Shown in pieces: positions 52,490 through 63,407 of a stretch of 64,000 nt of DNA. This DNA comes from Scylla paramamosain (Eukaryota; Arthropoda; Malacostraca; Decapoda; Portunidae). The notes under the pieces are model-generated. The model was given only the letters and a program-made list of their open reading frames with translations. It ran no database searches and was not told the origin of the DNA. Numbering within the stretch: position 1 is the stretch's first letter; the number at the start of each line of letters is the position of its first letter. A program made the position numbers and the translations under genes. The stretch covers positions 6,716,967 to 6,780,966 of the forward strand of contig NC_087191.1 of assembly GCF_035594125.1 (NCBI RefSeq), in the 5' to 3' direction.

Positions 52490-52954
52490 ATTTCAGGTAT
52501 CCCACTGTTAGCGAACTAGGCTAATATTAAAAAAAAAATCAATCTAGCTCAAAACTTTGCAAGTGCCCAATGATTGTGTTATATACCGTTTGATATGAAA
52601 ATTCATTGCACGTTCAACAGTATGTGTCCGGTTTTGTTGAGAGAAAAAAAAAGTTGGTGAAAAATTGAAAAATTTTGAAAAAAGAAATCCCATTTTCGCA
52701 CCATTCTAATTTTTGCAAGCTACCAATTGAGTTTAAGCAATAGAAGAGATGAAAGCTATATCACATAAAATTAATAGAGTTGTATTATTATATGGTGCTA
52801 ATTTCGTTATGATCATACGCGGAGATATTAACGTTTGAATACCGTTACTGTCGGGCCGGGCCGTGCTCAAAACGAAACAACCTCAATGGTAAATTTCGCT
52901 TAGCTTGTAATGATATGTTTTCTCAGTGTCTTAACAAAAACTTTGCATTCAAAC

Positions 52955-52955
<1 letters not shown>
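52490..52955. other. No gene recognised
   Basis: AT-rich non-repetitive sequence with a GC-rich GTCGGGCCGGGCCGTG near 52850. Ends at (GA)n 52960-53021. Confidence 0.4.
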
Positions 52956-53023
<68 letters not shown>

Positions 53024-53194
53024 ACCACCTCACCCACATCATCCTGGTCATCAAAATTATTTCAAACTGAAACCGCGCCGCCCTCTTTCCACCAGCCGAT
53101 CTCAGGTTTTGAACGACGGGACATGTCCCTGGCCCTCGTTTTGGTCCTGGGAGGGCTTTCCTTCGCCACTTTATGTAAGACAAAGAATAGTAAT

Positions 53195-53465
53195 TTCTGG
53201 TCCACACACCTGATGGAAACATTATTTTTCGTCCACACACCTGCCAAAAAACGTAAGGTTTTGTTCAAACACCTGCAGGAGAGAATTTCTGGTCAACACT
53301 CCTGCAAATGACATAATATCTCGTCCACATACCTACAGTTGACAAATTTTAGTCTACACACCTGTAGGAGATATAATTTCTCATCTACACACCTGTAATA
53401 AGCCTAGTTCTCCTCTACACACCTGTAGGAGATGCACTTCTATACACTTGCAATAGGGCTTTTTT
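53195..53465 (-). repeat. CACCTGCAGG minisatellite array, locus B
   Basis: About nine diverged units (CACACACCTGTAGGAGATAT and variants). The right flank TTAGCATCGTCAATTTTTTT and GCTGTTTTTCGTTAG match the right flank of the 22790-23430 array. Confidence 0.8.
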
Positions 53466-53469
53466 CACA

Positions 53470-54054
53470 TTAGCATCGTCAATTTTTTTAATACATTCCA
53501 TCTTTTAGTTAGCTTAGTTTCTGCTGTTTTTCGTTAGGTTCAGTTAGTTTTGGCTGTTTTGTTGTTTTCTTCCCCACTCCTCTGTTCCTCGTTTTTATGT
53601 TCTTCATTTTTCTCTTCATTGTCCTGTTCCTTGTCCTCATCTTAGTCTTCTTTATTACCCTTCTCCTCTTTCTCTTCCTTTTTGTTTGTCTTCTTTCTCA
53701 TTACTCTCCTCCTCGTCCTCTTCTTCCGCTTCCTCCTCTTGCACTGTTTTCCTCTCAAAATTAGTTTCTATAGTTTTAATCGTCCACGCATTGCAAGACA
53801 TAACATTTGCCATGGCAGTGCTTGCAGCGCGCTATGCACCCAAAGCGGATTACATCAGCACTGCCCACTGTGCCTATGACATGAATCCATCATCGCCGTT
53901 TACATAATCAAGGGCTCCGCGTTAAGACACCAAGGAGCCATGTTGACAACTATCATCGGCGACATCCATTATTGTCTTGTCCTTGGTCATGCACCCAATG
54001 TCCACTGCACTATCATTAAACTCTGGCAGTGTGGCACGGCCTTCATAATCAGTC
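53470..54054. other. Locus B spacer with imperfect direct repeats
   Basis: ATAATCAAGGGCTCCGCGTTAAGACACCAAGGAGC (positions 53906-53940, given here as a location) and 54048-54083 are related, suggesting an imperfect duplication of about 140 bp. Open frames on both strands are short and unrecognised. Confidence 0.4.
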
Positions 54055-54139
54055 GGCACAGCGTTGAGATACCAAGAAGCACCTGCACCACTGTTAGTAG
54101 TGCTGATAGCAGTAGTCAGCGAGGGGCGAACCAATGCAT
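54055..54139 (-). pseudogene. Single-module peptide pseudogene, locus B
   Basis: Sense ATGCATTGGTTCGCCCCTCG, then a TGA at codon 8 where locus A has TCA. A hydrophobic stretch in frame resembles the locus A signal peptide. Homology ends before any cysteine module. The upstream AGGAGCAGCGCGG and GAGCACCACAGGCCACC match the leaders of the intact genes, and the TATA box is degenerate. Confidence 0.65.
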
Positions 54140-54369
54140 CTTGTGGTTTCTGGTGGCCTGTGGTGCTCCGCCGCGCTGCTCCTAATATGGTGCAACAGGA
54201 GGAGGAGTAGGAGGAGGAGGAAGACACAAGTAGGAGCGGGGGAGGAGGGGAGGATTGGAGGAGTAGGACAAGTGGCGGGAATAAAGTGGGGGAATAAAGG
54301 AGGAGCGCGGAAGGTGGAGAGGTGGAGGGAGAGAAAAAAAAAAAGAGCAGAGAAGGAGGGAGTCACAAG

Positions 54370-54470
54370 GAAGAAAAAATTTGTTGTGTTTGTTGTTCCA
54401 TTATAATAAAGTTCATATTTTCCATATATCATTTTTTTTCTTATTCTTTAACTGCTCTCATTGTTCGCCT

Positions 54471-54542
<72 letters not shown>

Positions 54543-54680
54543 CATTTTCTTTCAAGGTTGTGTCTGAAATCAACAGCGCAATGCAAGCAGGTTTTGTCCT
54601 CCTCTTTCACCACCTCCTCCTCCTCCTCCTCCTCCTCCTCCTCCTCCTCCTCCTGTCCCTCCATTCGTGTACCAATTCAT
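54370..54680. repeat. Duplicated block X, second copy
   Basis: Counterpart of 21790-22090. Includes TTATAATAAAG (plus strand), (CT)n at 54470-54539, TTGGCATTTTCTTTC, TGTCTGAAATCAACAGCGCA and a CCT array. Confidence 0.6.
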
Positions 54681-54831
54681 TTTCGTTATCATCATCACGT
54701 AACAATAATAATATTGATGATGATGGTGATGATGATAATAATAATAATAATAATAATGATAATAATAATAATAATGATAATAATAATAATAATAATGATA
54801 ATAATATAATAATAATAGTAATAATATTAAT

Positions 54832-56110
54832 AGAACATAAGAACATAAGAAATAAGGGAAGCTGCAAGAAGCGACCAGGCTTACACGTGGCAGTCCCTGT
54901 ATGAAACACTCCTACCTATTTCCATCTGTTATCCCCATCCATAAACTTGTCTAATCTTCTCTTAAAGCTCTCTAGTGTCCTAGCACTAACTACATGATTA
55001 CTGAGTCCGTTCCACTCATCTACCACTCTATTTGAGAACCAATTTTTTCCTATCTCCTTCCTAAACCTAAATTTTTCAAGCTTGAACCCGTTATTTCTTG
55101 TTCTACCCTGGTTGCTGATCCTAAGAATTTTGCTTACATCTCCCTTGTTATAACCCTTATACCACTTAAAGACTTCTATCAGGTCCCCTCTTAACCTACG
55201 TCTCTCTAGAGAATGTAAATTTAACCGCTTCAACCTCGCTTCGTAAGGAATACTCCTCATCCCCTGTATCCTTTTAGTCATTCTCCTCTGTACTGATTCT
55301 AATAGACCTATATCTTTCCTGTAATGTGGGGACCAGAACTGCACAGCGTAGTCTAGATGAGGTCTGACCAGCGCCAAGTATAATTTTAATATTACTTCCG
55401 GCCTTCTACTTTTAACACTCCTAAAAATGAATCCTAGTACCCTATTTGCCTTGTTTTTGGCTTCTATGCATTGTTTCCCTAAACGGAGTTCAGAGCTAAC
55501 TATAACTCCTAAATCTTTCTCGTACCCTGCACCTACCAGAGTTTGGGTGTTTAATGTGTACCTATTGTGTGGGTTTCCTCTACCTACGCTAAGCACTTTG
55601 CATTTATTGATATTAAATTGCATTTGCCATCTATCCGTCCATTCATTCATTCTATCTAAGTCTGTCTGCAAGGCGATGGCATCCGCTTCTGACCTAATTA
55701 ATCTACCTATCTTTGTGTCATCCGCAAATTTACTAACATCGCTACTAATTCCACTATCCAAGTCATTGATATATATTAGAAATAATAATGGCCCTAATAC
55801 TGATCCCTGTGGCACCCCACTAATGACATGACCCCACTCGGATTTCGAGCCGTTTATTAGCACTCTTTGTCGCCTGTTACCAAGCCATGACCCTATCCAA
55901 CCTAACACCTTCCCATCTATCCCGTGCGCCCTAACCTTTCTCAGGAGCCTTTGATGGGGCACCTTGTCGAATGCTTTACTAAAGTCCAGATATAAGGTAT
56001 CATAACTATCACCATTATCTACTGCCTCGTACACCTTACTGTAAAAACTTAACAAGTTTGTCAGGCAAGACATCCCCTTCGTGAAGCCATGCTGTGACTG
56101 ATTTATCAAG
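54832..56110 (-). mobile_element. LINE-B, longest intact reverse transcriptase frame
   Basis: One uninterrupted frame (about 395 aa) starting at the 5' truncation. It reads QHGFTKGMSCLTNLLSFYSK, LYLDFSKAFDKVPHQRLL, VISGVPQGSVLGPLLFLI, VSKFADDTKIGRLI (catalytic FADD intact) and WTDRWQMQFNINKCKVLSVG. KDLGVIVSSEL, LVRPHLDYAVQFWSPHYRKD and SKILRISNQGRTRNNGFKLE follow, with a stop at 54916. A short 3' UTR ends in TTATGTTC repeats at 54832-54850, an octamer tail as in CR1-type LINEs. It has inserted into the (TAA)n array between blocks X and Z. 5'-truncated, so inactive, but young. Confidence 0.92.
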
Positions 56111-56124
56111 TTTGACTGATTTAT

Positions 56125-56205
56125 CAAGTTTAATAATAACAATAATAATAATAATATAATAATAAGAAGAAGAAGAAGAACAACAACAACAACAACAACA
56201 ACAAC

Positions 56206-56243
<38 letters not shown>

Positions 56244-56324
56244 TAATAATAATAATAATAATAATAATGATAATAATAATGATAATAATATAATAGTAAT
56301 AATAACAATAATAATAATAACAAC

Positions 56325-56359
<35 letters not shown>

Positions 56360-56366
56360 CAACAAC

Positions 56367-56415
<49 letters not shown>

Positions 56416-56443
56416 TAATAGTAATAATAATAATAATAACAAC

Positions 56444-56475
<32 letters not shown>

Positions 56476-56500
56476 TAATAATAATAACAATAATAATCAT
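56125..56500. repeat. Long (TAA)n array with AAC/AAG variants
   Basis: About 375 bp. With 54718-54830 it forms one array split by LINE-B. Poly-Leu, Tyr, Ile and Val frames are artefacts. Confidence 0.95.
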
Positions 56501-56504
56501 AATA

Positions 56505-56775
56505 TGAGCAATAACAGCTCACAGCTTTATTACGGCAACAAGAACAGGAAGGGAACAAGTAGTTTAAGCAACATGAAATAAACAAGAACACAAAACAAAC
56601 CCAAATGAAAAAAAAAAAAAACAGCAACACCACATCTGTCCATTAAGCCTCGCCGATCAGGTGTTTGCAAACTAATTAACAAACACACCTACACATTTTT
56701 AATTAAAGTGATGGAATAACATTCCTATGTGGCATTTAATGTAAGCAACAGCAGCAGCAACAGCAGCAATTATAA
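56505..56775 (-). promoter_or_regulatory. Conserved block Z, locus D (putative 3' UTR)
   Basis: In sense: TTACATTAAATGCCACATAG, GGAATGTTATTCCATCACTTT, GTTAATTAGTTTGC, CCTGATCGGCGAGGCTTAAT, TTTGTTTTGTGTTCTTG and finally AATAAA. About 870 bp from the stop codon of the 57.4-kb gene. Confidence 0.65.
56526..56531 (-). terminator. AATAAA poly(A) signal of locus D
   Basis: Plus-strand TTTATT, sense AATAAA in CCGTAATAAAGCTGTGAGC. It matches the 22350 signal context. Confidence 0.5.
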
Positions 56776-56959
56776 TAGTAGTAGTGGTAGTGTTAGTGTT
56801 AGCAGTAGTAAGAGGAGGACGAGGAGTAGGAGGAGCGGGAAGAGGAGGAGGAGGAGTAGGAGAGGGAGGAGGAGGAGAAGGAGGAGGAGGAGGAGGAGGA
56901 GGAGGAGGAGGAGGAGAACAGGTGTGTACGTGTATAATTTTTTTTTTATGTGTTTCTTC

Positions 56960-57115
56960 TCCCACACCTGCAGGATGAACTGTTCTTGTCCACACACCTA
57001 CAGGAGACATACAGGAAACATTATTATTTATCCACACACACATGCAGAAAAAAATTTCCTGGCCACACACCCATAGGAGACATAATTGCTAATCCACACA
57101 CTTGTTATAACCCTT
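56960..57115 (-). repeat. CACCTGCAGG minisatellite array, locus D
   Basis: Five to six diverged units (CCACACACCTACAGGAGACA and variants) between the GGA-rich tract at 56815-56920 and the 57.4-kb gene. Confidence 0.7.
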
Positions 57116-57393
57116 TTCTCTTCAAAGTAGTAATTTTCCTCTTTCTCGTACCTTTCACTGCCTTCCCTTATCCTCTTCCTCCTTCTCCTCCTCCTCCTCC
57201 TCGTCCTCTTGCACTGTCCTCTTCACGGTCCTCTTTATCTTCCTCCTCCTCCTCCTCCTGCTTTTCTTGAGCTACCCTCCTTGGCTCTTCCTCGTCCTCG
57301 TCTTCTTGCACTGTCTTCCTCATCCTCTTCCTCCTGCTCTTGCACTGTCCTCCTCTTTAGCCTCTTCCTCCTTCTCTTGCACTGTCCTTCTCC
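57116..57393. other. Pyrimidine-rich spacer
   Basis: CCT/CTT-rich DNA after the stop codon of the 57.4-kb gene, putative 3' UTR. Long Ser/Leu/Pro frames are compositional. Confidence 0.6.
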
Positions 57394-57642
57394 TTATCCT
57401 CTTTCTCTTGCCTGTCCACCTCCTCGCACAAATGGTTGTTCAATCGAGCACGGGAATACAAGCTCACACCTGCCAGTCCTATAGTCGAGCTCATAACAGC
57501 CCGTGCACTGCTGGGGCAAAATACTCCTGTTGAATGAAGGTCTTGCCGCGACTTGGGGGCACCGAGAGGACAGCAGCAGCAATAGTGGTAGTAGTAGTAG
57601 TAGTAATGGTAGTAGTGGTGAGCGAGAGACACACCGGCACAT
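57394..57642 (-). CDS. Single-module secreted peptide, all four cysteines (locus D)
   Basis: 82 aa. The start chosen is the ATG in GATCACAAGATGTGCCGG, about 70 bp after a TATA box; the longer upstream frame is translated (CT)n. Signal peptide residues 1-33: MCRCVSRSPLLP, leucine runs, SSRCPQVAA. Mature part: RPSFNRSILPQQ (NRS glycosylation sequon at the same place as NMT in the 38.4-kb copy), then CTGCYELDYRTGRCELVFPC (C-x2-C-x9-C-x5-C), then a basic Gly/Arg tail to the stop. This is the best-preserved member with a good promoter. Secreted role unknown. Confidence 0.75.
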   Translation of the reverse strand: MCRCVSRSPLLPLLLLLLPLLLLLSSRCPQVAARPSFNRSILPQQCTGCYELDYRTGRCELVFPCSIEQPFVRGGGQARERG

Positions 57643-57710
57643 CTTGTGATCTTGTGGTGGTTCGTGATGGTTTTGTGGTGGTCTGTGGTACCTCACTGCG
57701 CTGCTCCTTG

Positions 57711-57717
57711 TTATATA
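57711..57717 (-). promoter_or_regulatory. TATA box of single-module gene, locus D
   Basis: Sense TATATAA in CCACTATATAACAAGGAGCA. It matches the locus C element at 38295-38301. Confidence 0.75.
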
Positions 57718-57775
57718 GTGGAGGAGAAGCAGGAGGAGGAGGTATGGAGTAAAGGATGGAGGGCGTGAGGTAGGG

Positions 57776-57778
<3 letters not shown>

Positions 57779-57851
<73 letters not shown>
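57779..57851. repeat. (GA)n upstream of the locus D single-module gene
   Basis: Reads (CT)n in gene sense, 62 bp before the TATA box. Corresponds to the right half of the 38114-38239 array. Confidence 0.95.
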
Positions 57852-57854
<3 letters not shown>

Positions 57855-58285
57855 AACAGGTATAATAAAGATAAGAAGGAGAGGGAAAGACAAGAAAGAG
57901 AGGAGGGAGAGACAAGGAGGAGCAAAGAGATGGATACATAAGAAACAGGAATGAAAGAAGCAGTTGGAGAAGCAGAGGATGAAATGAGGAAGAAGGAAGG
58001 GGAAGGAGAGAGAGGAATTTTGTGTCTCCTTCTTTCTTTTATTTAATTCACTTTCTCTACTGTTTTTTTGTATGAGAGGACACAAGTTAGAAGAAAGAGA
58101 GAAAGAAAGAAAAAATATCAACAAAATAAGAAAAGAAAGTAGACAAAAGGAGAAGGGGAAAACAGGAATCAGTGCGGAGGAAGAAGACAGATGAAAAAAA
58201 AAACATCAGAATAAAACAAGTAAACAGGAAGGAGAAGAAAACGCAATAGGAGAAAAAAAATCAGAGGAAGAAAAAGAACAAGATA

Positions 58286-58373
<88 letters not shown>

Positions 58374-58448
58374 AAAAAAAAATATACCATGATATAATAA
58401 GAAAGAACAAAAAGAAATAAGAAAGAAAAAAGTAGTCAGCGAAGAGGA

Positions 58449-58451
<3 letters not shown>
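57852..58451. other. Purine-rich spacer with (CA)n
   Basis: AAG/GGA-rich DNA and (CA)n at 58289-58371. It has no counterpart at locus C, where it seems deleted. Confidence 0.6.

Positions 58452-58536
<85 letters not shown>
58452..58536. repeat. (GA)n after the locus D three-module gene
   Basis: Begins 15 bp after the stop codon in gene sense. Corresponds to the left half of the 38114-38239 array. Confidence 0.95.
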
Positions 58537-58538
<2 letters not shown>

Positions 58539-58551
58539 CTAAACTTGCTTT

Positions 58552-58971
58552 TCACTGACCAGCCCCACAACCACCACCACTACCATCACCGAAAGCGAAG
58601 TCTCTCGGTGATGGTAGTGTCTCTCCCTCTTCACATGGGATCAGACGCGTGCACTTTCCAGTCTCTGGGTGCAGGTAGTGGCACTTCTGGCAGCCTCCCG
58701 TCATAATAAACTCAGCGCAGTTGGGAATCCTCACACACCTGTTCCCCTCACGCAGCTCACAAGACCCACACTGCACGGGCTTGGGGACGCAGTGCGGGAG
58801 TCTCCTGCAGCGCCCTCTACTGGGATAAGCACACGGCCCACAGTCGATCTGGGATGGGCGTGGGTGTGGGTAAATCCACGGTGAGGTGTGCGGGTAACTG
58901 CTTGCCACACAGAAGCTTTCTAGGATTGTGAACAGAACTATTGGTGTCACCAGTATGAGCGGGATTGGTGG

Positions 58972-59014
<43 letters not shown>

Positions 59015-59031
59015 TCAGGTTTATTTATCAA
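58552..59031 (-). CDS. Three-module secreted peptide with LINE-derived start (locus D)
   Basis: 159 aa. The ATG and first 20 codons (MINKPD and 14 Ile) lie in the 3' tail of an inserted LINE. The native start codon and about 18 neighbouring bases seen at locus C are missing. From 58971 the host part begins: PPIPLILVTPIVLFTILESF, then CVAS (signal-peptide core). A Pro/His linker leads to CGPCAYPSRGRCRRLPHC, CGSCELREGNRCVRIPNC and CQKCHYLHPETGKCTRLIPC: modules spaced x2-x7-x5, x2-x7-x5 and x2-x9-x5, separated by 6 and 8 residues. An acidic then glycine-rich tail follows. The cysteine region is intact and in frame with the signal core, unlike locus C. Whether the chimera is expressed or secreted is unknown. 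Confidence 0.65.
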
Positions 59032-59685
59032 GAGGCAGCAGACAATACAGTGATAGTTGCTGAAGGGGTCTTGATTTACATGGAAATAAAAGTTAAAAAC
59101 AATACATATATACTAGGTTAAAATATTTAAACTATTAAAATCAACTTAAAGTAAAAAGTTTACCAGGGTAAAACACTTTAGAGAAAGAATATAGTGTCCA
59201 TGTATTTTTGTGCCAGTTATGTCTACTTGTTGGCCAGGCGAGTCACATAGGGGATAGTGGAGTTCCTGTACCTTTCTGTGCGGCACCTGACAGGCGGTAA
59301 CCTGGCACTGTGCCTGGTCTGATACCGTGATGGTGCTCGCTGGGGGAGAAGCTGCAAGTGGTCATTTTCTTTCATTTTCTCCCCAAAACTACAGGCGGTA
59401 ACCTGGCACTGTGCCTGGTCTGATACCGTGATGGTGCTCGCTGGGGGAGAAGCTGCAAGTGGTCATTTTCTTTCATTTTCTCCCCAAAACTGAGGGTAAG
59501 CTGACCTCTCCTGTCCTCCAGGGAAGGCAGGCCGAACGTGGTAAGCGTGGCTGTGTAGCTGTTGTAGCTGCCTCCGAGGATGATACGACACACCCGCTTC
59601 TGCACACGTTCCAGGGTGGTTCGTTGTGCGGTTGTGAGGCCGGGATGCCACACCGGGCACGCGTACTCCAGCACGGGTCGTGTGG
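59014..59685 (-). mobile_element. LINE-F 3' fragment inserted between promoter and coding region
   Basis: The minus strand reads [40 protein letters not shown] and LPSLEDRRGQLTLSFGEKM, the C-terminus of a LINE reverse transcriptase. A 3' UTR and an (ATT)n tail follow at 58974-59013. It sits in the (CA)n(CAC)n leader between TATA (59816) and the signal peptide. Truncated at the 5' end. Confidence 0.85.
59290..59491. repeat. Perfect 101-bp tandem duplication in LINE-F
   Basis: ACAGGCGGTAACCTGGCACT begins at 59290 and 59391. The copies are identical to CCCCAAAACT. They cover the end of the coding region. Confidence 0.92.
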
Positions 59686-59690
59686 TGTGT

Positions 59691-59732
<42 letters not shown>

Positions 59733-59757
59733 GTGTGTGTGTGTGCGTGTGTGTGTG

Positions 59758-59788
<31 letters not shown>

Positions 59789-59793
59789 CTGGG
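59685..59793. repeat. (GT)n microsatellite, leader of locus D
   Basis: GT with TGCG interruptions; in gene sense (CA)n, as at 37618-37663. Confidence 0.93.
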
Positions 59794-59815
59794 TGTGTGT
59801 GTCTCTGGGTGTGTC

Positions 59816-59822
59816 TTATATA
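59816..59822 (-). promoter_or_regulatory. TATA box of three-module gene, locus D
   Basis: Sense TATATAA in TCGTATATAAGACACACCCA, the same as 37598-37604. LINE-F now separates it from the coding region. Confidence 0.65.
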
Positions 59823-60018
59823 CGACTGAAGGAGAGAGAAAGGAATAGAAAAGACAAGTGAGGAGAAGAGGAATGGCAGTAATGAGGAAGGGAACTTTTG
59901 GAAAAACACAGGTTCTTGCTTATTCCTCCTCCTCCTCCTCTTCCATCTTTTTTTTTTTCCTCCTTCCTCCTGTGCTCCTTTAACATTTTATGGAGAATAA
60001 GATAAATCAGAAGTCATG

Positions 60019-60113
<95 letters not shown>

Positions 60114-60510
60114 GAAACAAACAAACACAAGTAAATGCGATATATATTCAATTCTGCTACTCCTCGCCTTTGTCCTCTCCCATCTCCTCCTTTGTTTTTC
60201 TTTATTCTCTTTCTTCTTCATCTTCTGTTATTATCCTTATAATCATCATTATTACTATTACTGTTTTTTTTTTTCTTTTCTCTTCTTTCCTCCCCACCTC
60301 TCTCTCCCTCCAGGTCACGAGAGGAAAAATTCCCTGCTCTCCCCTCCTTCCCTCTGTCCACAAATATTCTCCCAATCTCCCCCTCAGTTTACCATCCTCC
60401 TCCCTCTTTCATGGAAAACCCAAGAGTAGGAGGAGGAGGAAGAAGGAGGAAGAGCGAGAGAGAAAAAAGTAAAAATAACCATGGAATATCGATAACATTT
60501 TGACCCTTTC

Positions 60511-60514
<4 letters not shown>
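59823..60514. other. Upstream flank of locus D; (CA)n
   Basis: (CA)n at 60025-60112, then pyrimidine-rich sequence. No gene seen. Confidence 0.5.
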
Positions 60515-61064
<550 letters not shown>

Positions 61065-61790
61065 TTAAAATTGTCTAACGGTGTTCCAGTCTGTTTACGT
61101 CTCGAGGAAGCCCATTCCATAGATTTTATTGTAAATTGGAAAATGATTTTTTTTTTTTTTTTTTTTTATTCAAGAGAAATGAAAGCTTTCCTAACAATTT
61201 TACAACCGTTTCCTCGTGTATAATTTGAAGGACTCTATCGTAAAAATACACTCTGCAGTCCATGTCATCAATGCCCTTGATAATTTCAAACATTTGTATT
61301 AAGTCGCCTCTGAGTCTTCTCTGTGTTAATGGGAATAGATTTTAAAAACGGTCTTCGTTATGATTTGTTTCTTAGGATTGGTATCATTTTTGTTACTACC
61401 ACGCTGAACTCGTTCTAATGTATCTATGTCTTTATCGTCATACGGGCATCATGCTTGAATGTAATATTCTAAAAGTGAACGGACCAAGGAGTTATAGAGT
61501 GAGGATCATATTTTTAGATTTATATTCAAAATGACCCGCTGCCAATTATTTCATTCACTTTCTTTACGACTCCTGAACATTGTTGGCTGTGGTTTTAGGC
61601 TGCTCGATATTGTTACTCCTAGATCAATTTCGCTATTCACTTCTAAGTTAGGTACCATTTATACTATACTTTGCTTTCTCGTTTCCATACCCTTTATGAA
61701 GCACTTTTTATTAATCTGCATTAAAACTCCATTTGCCAGTCTATCCCTACTCAGATAACTTGTCTAGATTGTTTTGTATGTCATTTACTT
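61065..61790 (-). mobile_element. LINE-D, degraded reverse transcriptase C-terminus
   Basis: Minus-strand frames give DKDIDTLERVQRGSNKNDTN, NSEIDLGVTISSSLKPQ and SLYNSLVRSLLEYY, then a LIQMFEIIKGIDDMD-like stretch: the order of a CR1/Jockey-type C-terminal region. Many stops and a T23 run near 61147. Confidence 0.6.
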
Positions 61791-61793
61791 GTT

Positions 61794-61999
<206 letters not shown>

Positions 62000-62000
<1 letters not shown>

Positions 62001-62640
62001 GGTGGCACTGGAGGAGTCACTGGAGACACTGAAGGAGGCACTGAAGGATCCGCTGAGGGAGTAACTGGACACTGAATTCACTGAGTCACTGAAGGCACTG
62101 AAGGAGTCAGTGAAGGCACTGAAGGAGGCACTGAAGACACTGAATTCATTGAAAGGGGCACTGAATTCACTGAAGGAACTCCTGAAGGCAATAATTTCAA
62201 TGAATTAATTACTAAAGATACTGAAGGCACAGAAGGCACTAAACGAGTCACTAAAGGATTTACTGAAAGTACTGAAGGCCACTGAAGGAGTCGTTGAAGG
62301 AGGCACTAAAGGCACTGAAAGAGGTACTGAAGGCACTGAAGGAAATTACTGAAGGCACTGAAAGAGGCAGTGAAAGAGGCACTAAAGGCAATGAAGGAGA
62401 CACTGAAGGCACTGAAAGAGACACTGAAGGCACTGAAGGAGGCAATGAAGGAGGAATTAAAGGCACTGAAGGAGATACTGGAAGCACTGAAGGAGACACT
62501 GAAGGCACTGAAGGAGGCAGTGAAGAAGGCACTAAAGGCACTGAAGGAGGCACTGAAGGAGACACTGAAGGCACTGAAGGAGACAAATGAAGGAAGCACT
62601 GAAGGAACTGAAGGAGGCACTGAAGACAATGAAGGAGGAG
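62000..62640 (+). repeat. GGCACTGAAGGAG minisatellite, copy 2
   Basis: About 45-50 irregular units of 9-15 bp. Plus frames read as K-E-A-L-K-A-L or T-E-G-T-E-G repeats without stops for 90-140 codons. No start context, signal or domain supports a gene. Flanks to 62940 match 8040-8345. Confidence 0.88.
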
Positions 62641-62944
62641 CAGTAGGAACGCCCCCCCACTGCAGATCTCACGCAAAAAACACAGGATCCACAAGTAGCA
62701 AACACTCGAGTCCTTCTTCCTCTCAGTGTGCCAAGACCCGTCCTGGCCACTACGTGAGATGTGCGTGTACGTGTGATGTACGTGGGGTGTGTGTTTACGT
62801 GTGATGGTGACTGTGCGTGTGTATATGAAGGTGGATGTGCGTGTGACTGTGATGGTGGACGTGCGGGTGTGTGAGTATAATGGTGGACATGCGTGTGCGT
62901 GTGCTTTCGTTGTACATGGGTGTCTTTGTGTGCTGTGTCTTCGC

Positions 62945-63340
62945 ATTTTTTTTTTCTTTTTATGTAGGAGGGACACAGACCAAAGGCAACAAAAATACAA
63001 TAAAAAAAAAAATGCCCACTGAGATGCCGGTCCCCTACCAGGGTTCGAAGCGGTAGTCAGAAATTGAAGGATAAATATCTTGAAACCTCCCTGTTGAAGG
63101 AGTTCAGGTCATAGGAAGGTAGAAATACAGAAGCAGACAAGGAGTTCCAGAGTTTACAGAGAAAGGGATGAATGATTGAGAATACTGTATTAGAGAGGTG
63201 GACAGAATAGGGATGAGAAAAAGAAGACAGTCTTGTGCAGTGATGCCGCGGGAGGAGGGGGAGAATGCAGACAGCAAGATCAGAAGAGCAGTTAACATGA
63301 AAATGGCGGTAGAAAATAGCAACAGATGCAACATTGCGGC

Positions 63341-63407
<67 letters not shown>

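Noticed and set aside
53922..54227. 101-aa minus-strand protein
   Set aside because: It is a shifted frame over the locus B pseudogene and a purine-rich upstream tract, without a recognisable domain.
54916..56490. 524-aa single protein
   Set aside because: The first about 125 residues are translated (TAA)n; only the later part is the LINE-B reverse transcriptase.
57643..57939. N-terminal extension of the 57.4-kb peptide frame
   Set aside because: It crosses the TATA box and (CT)n array; the ATG at 57642 is the conserved start.
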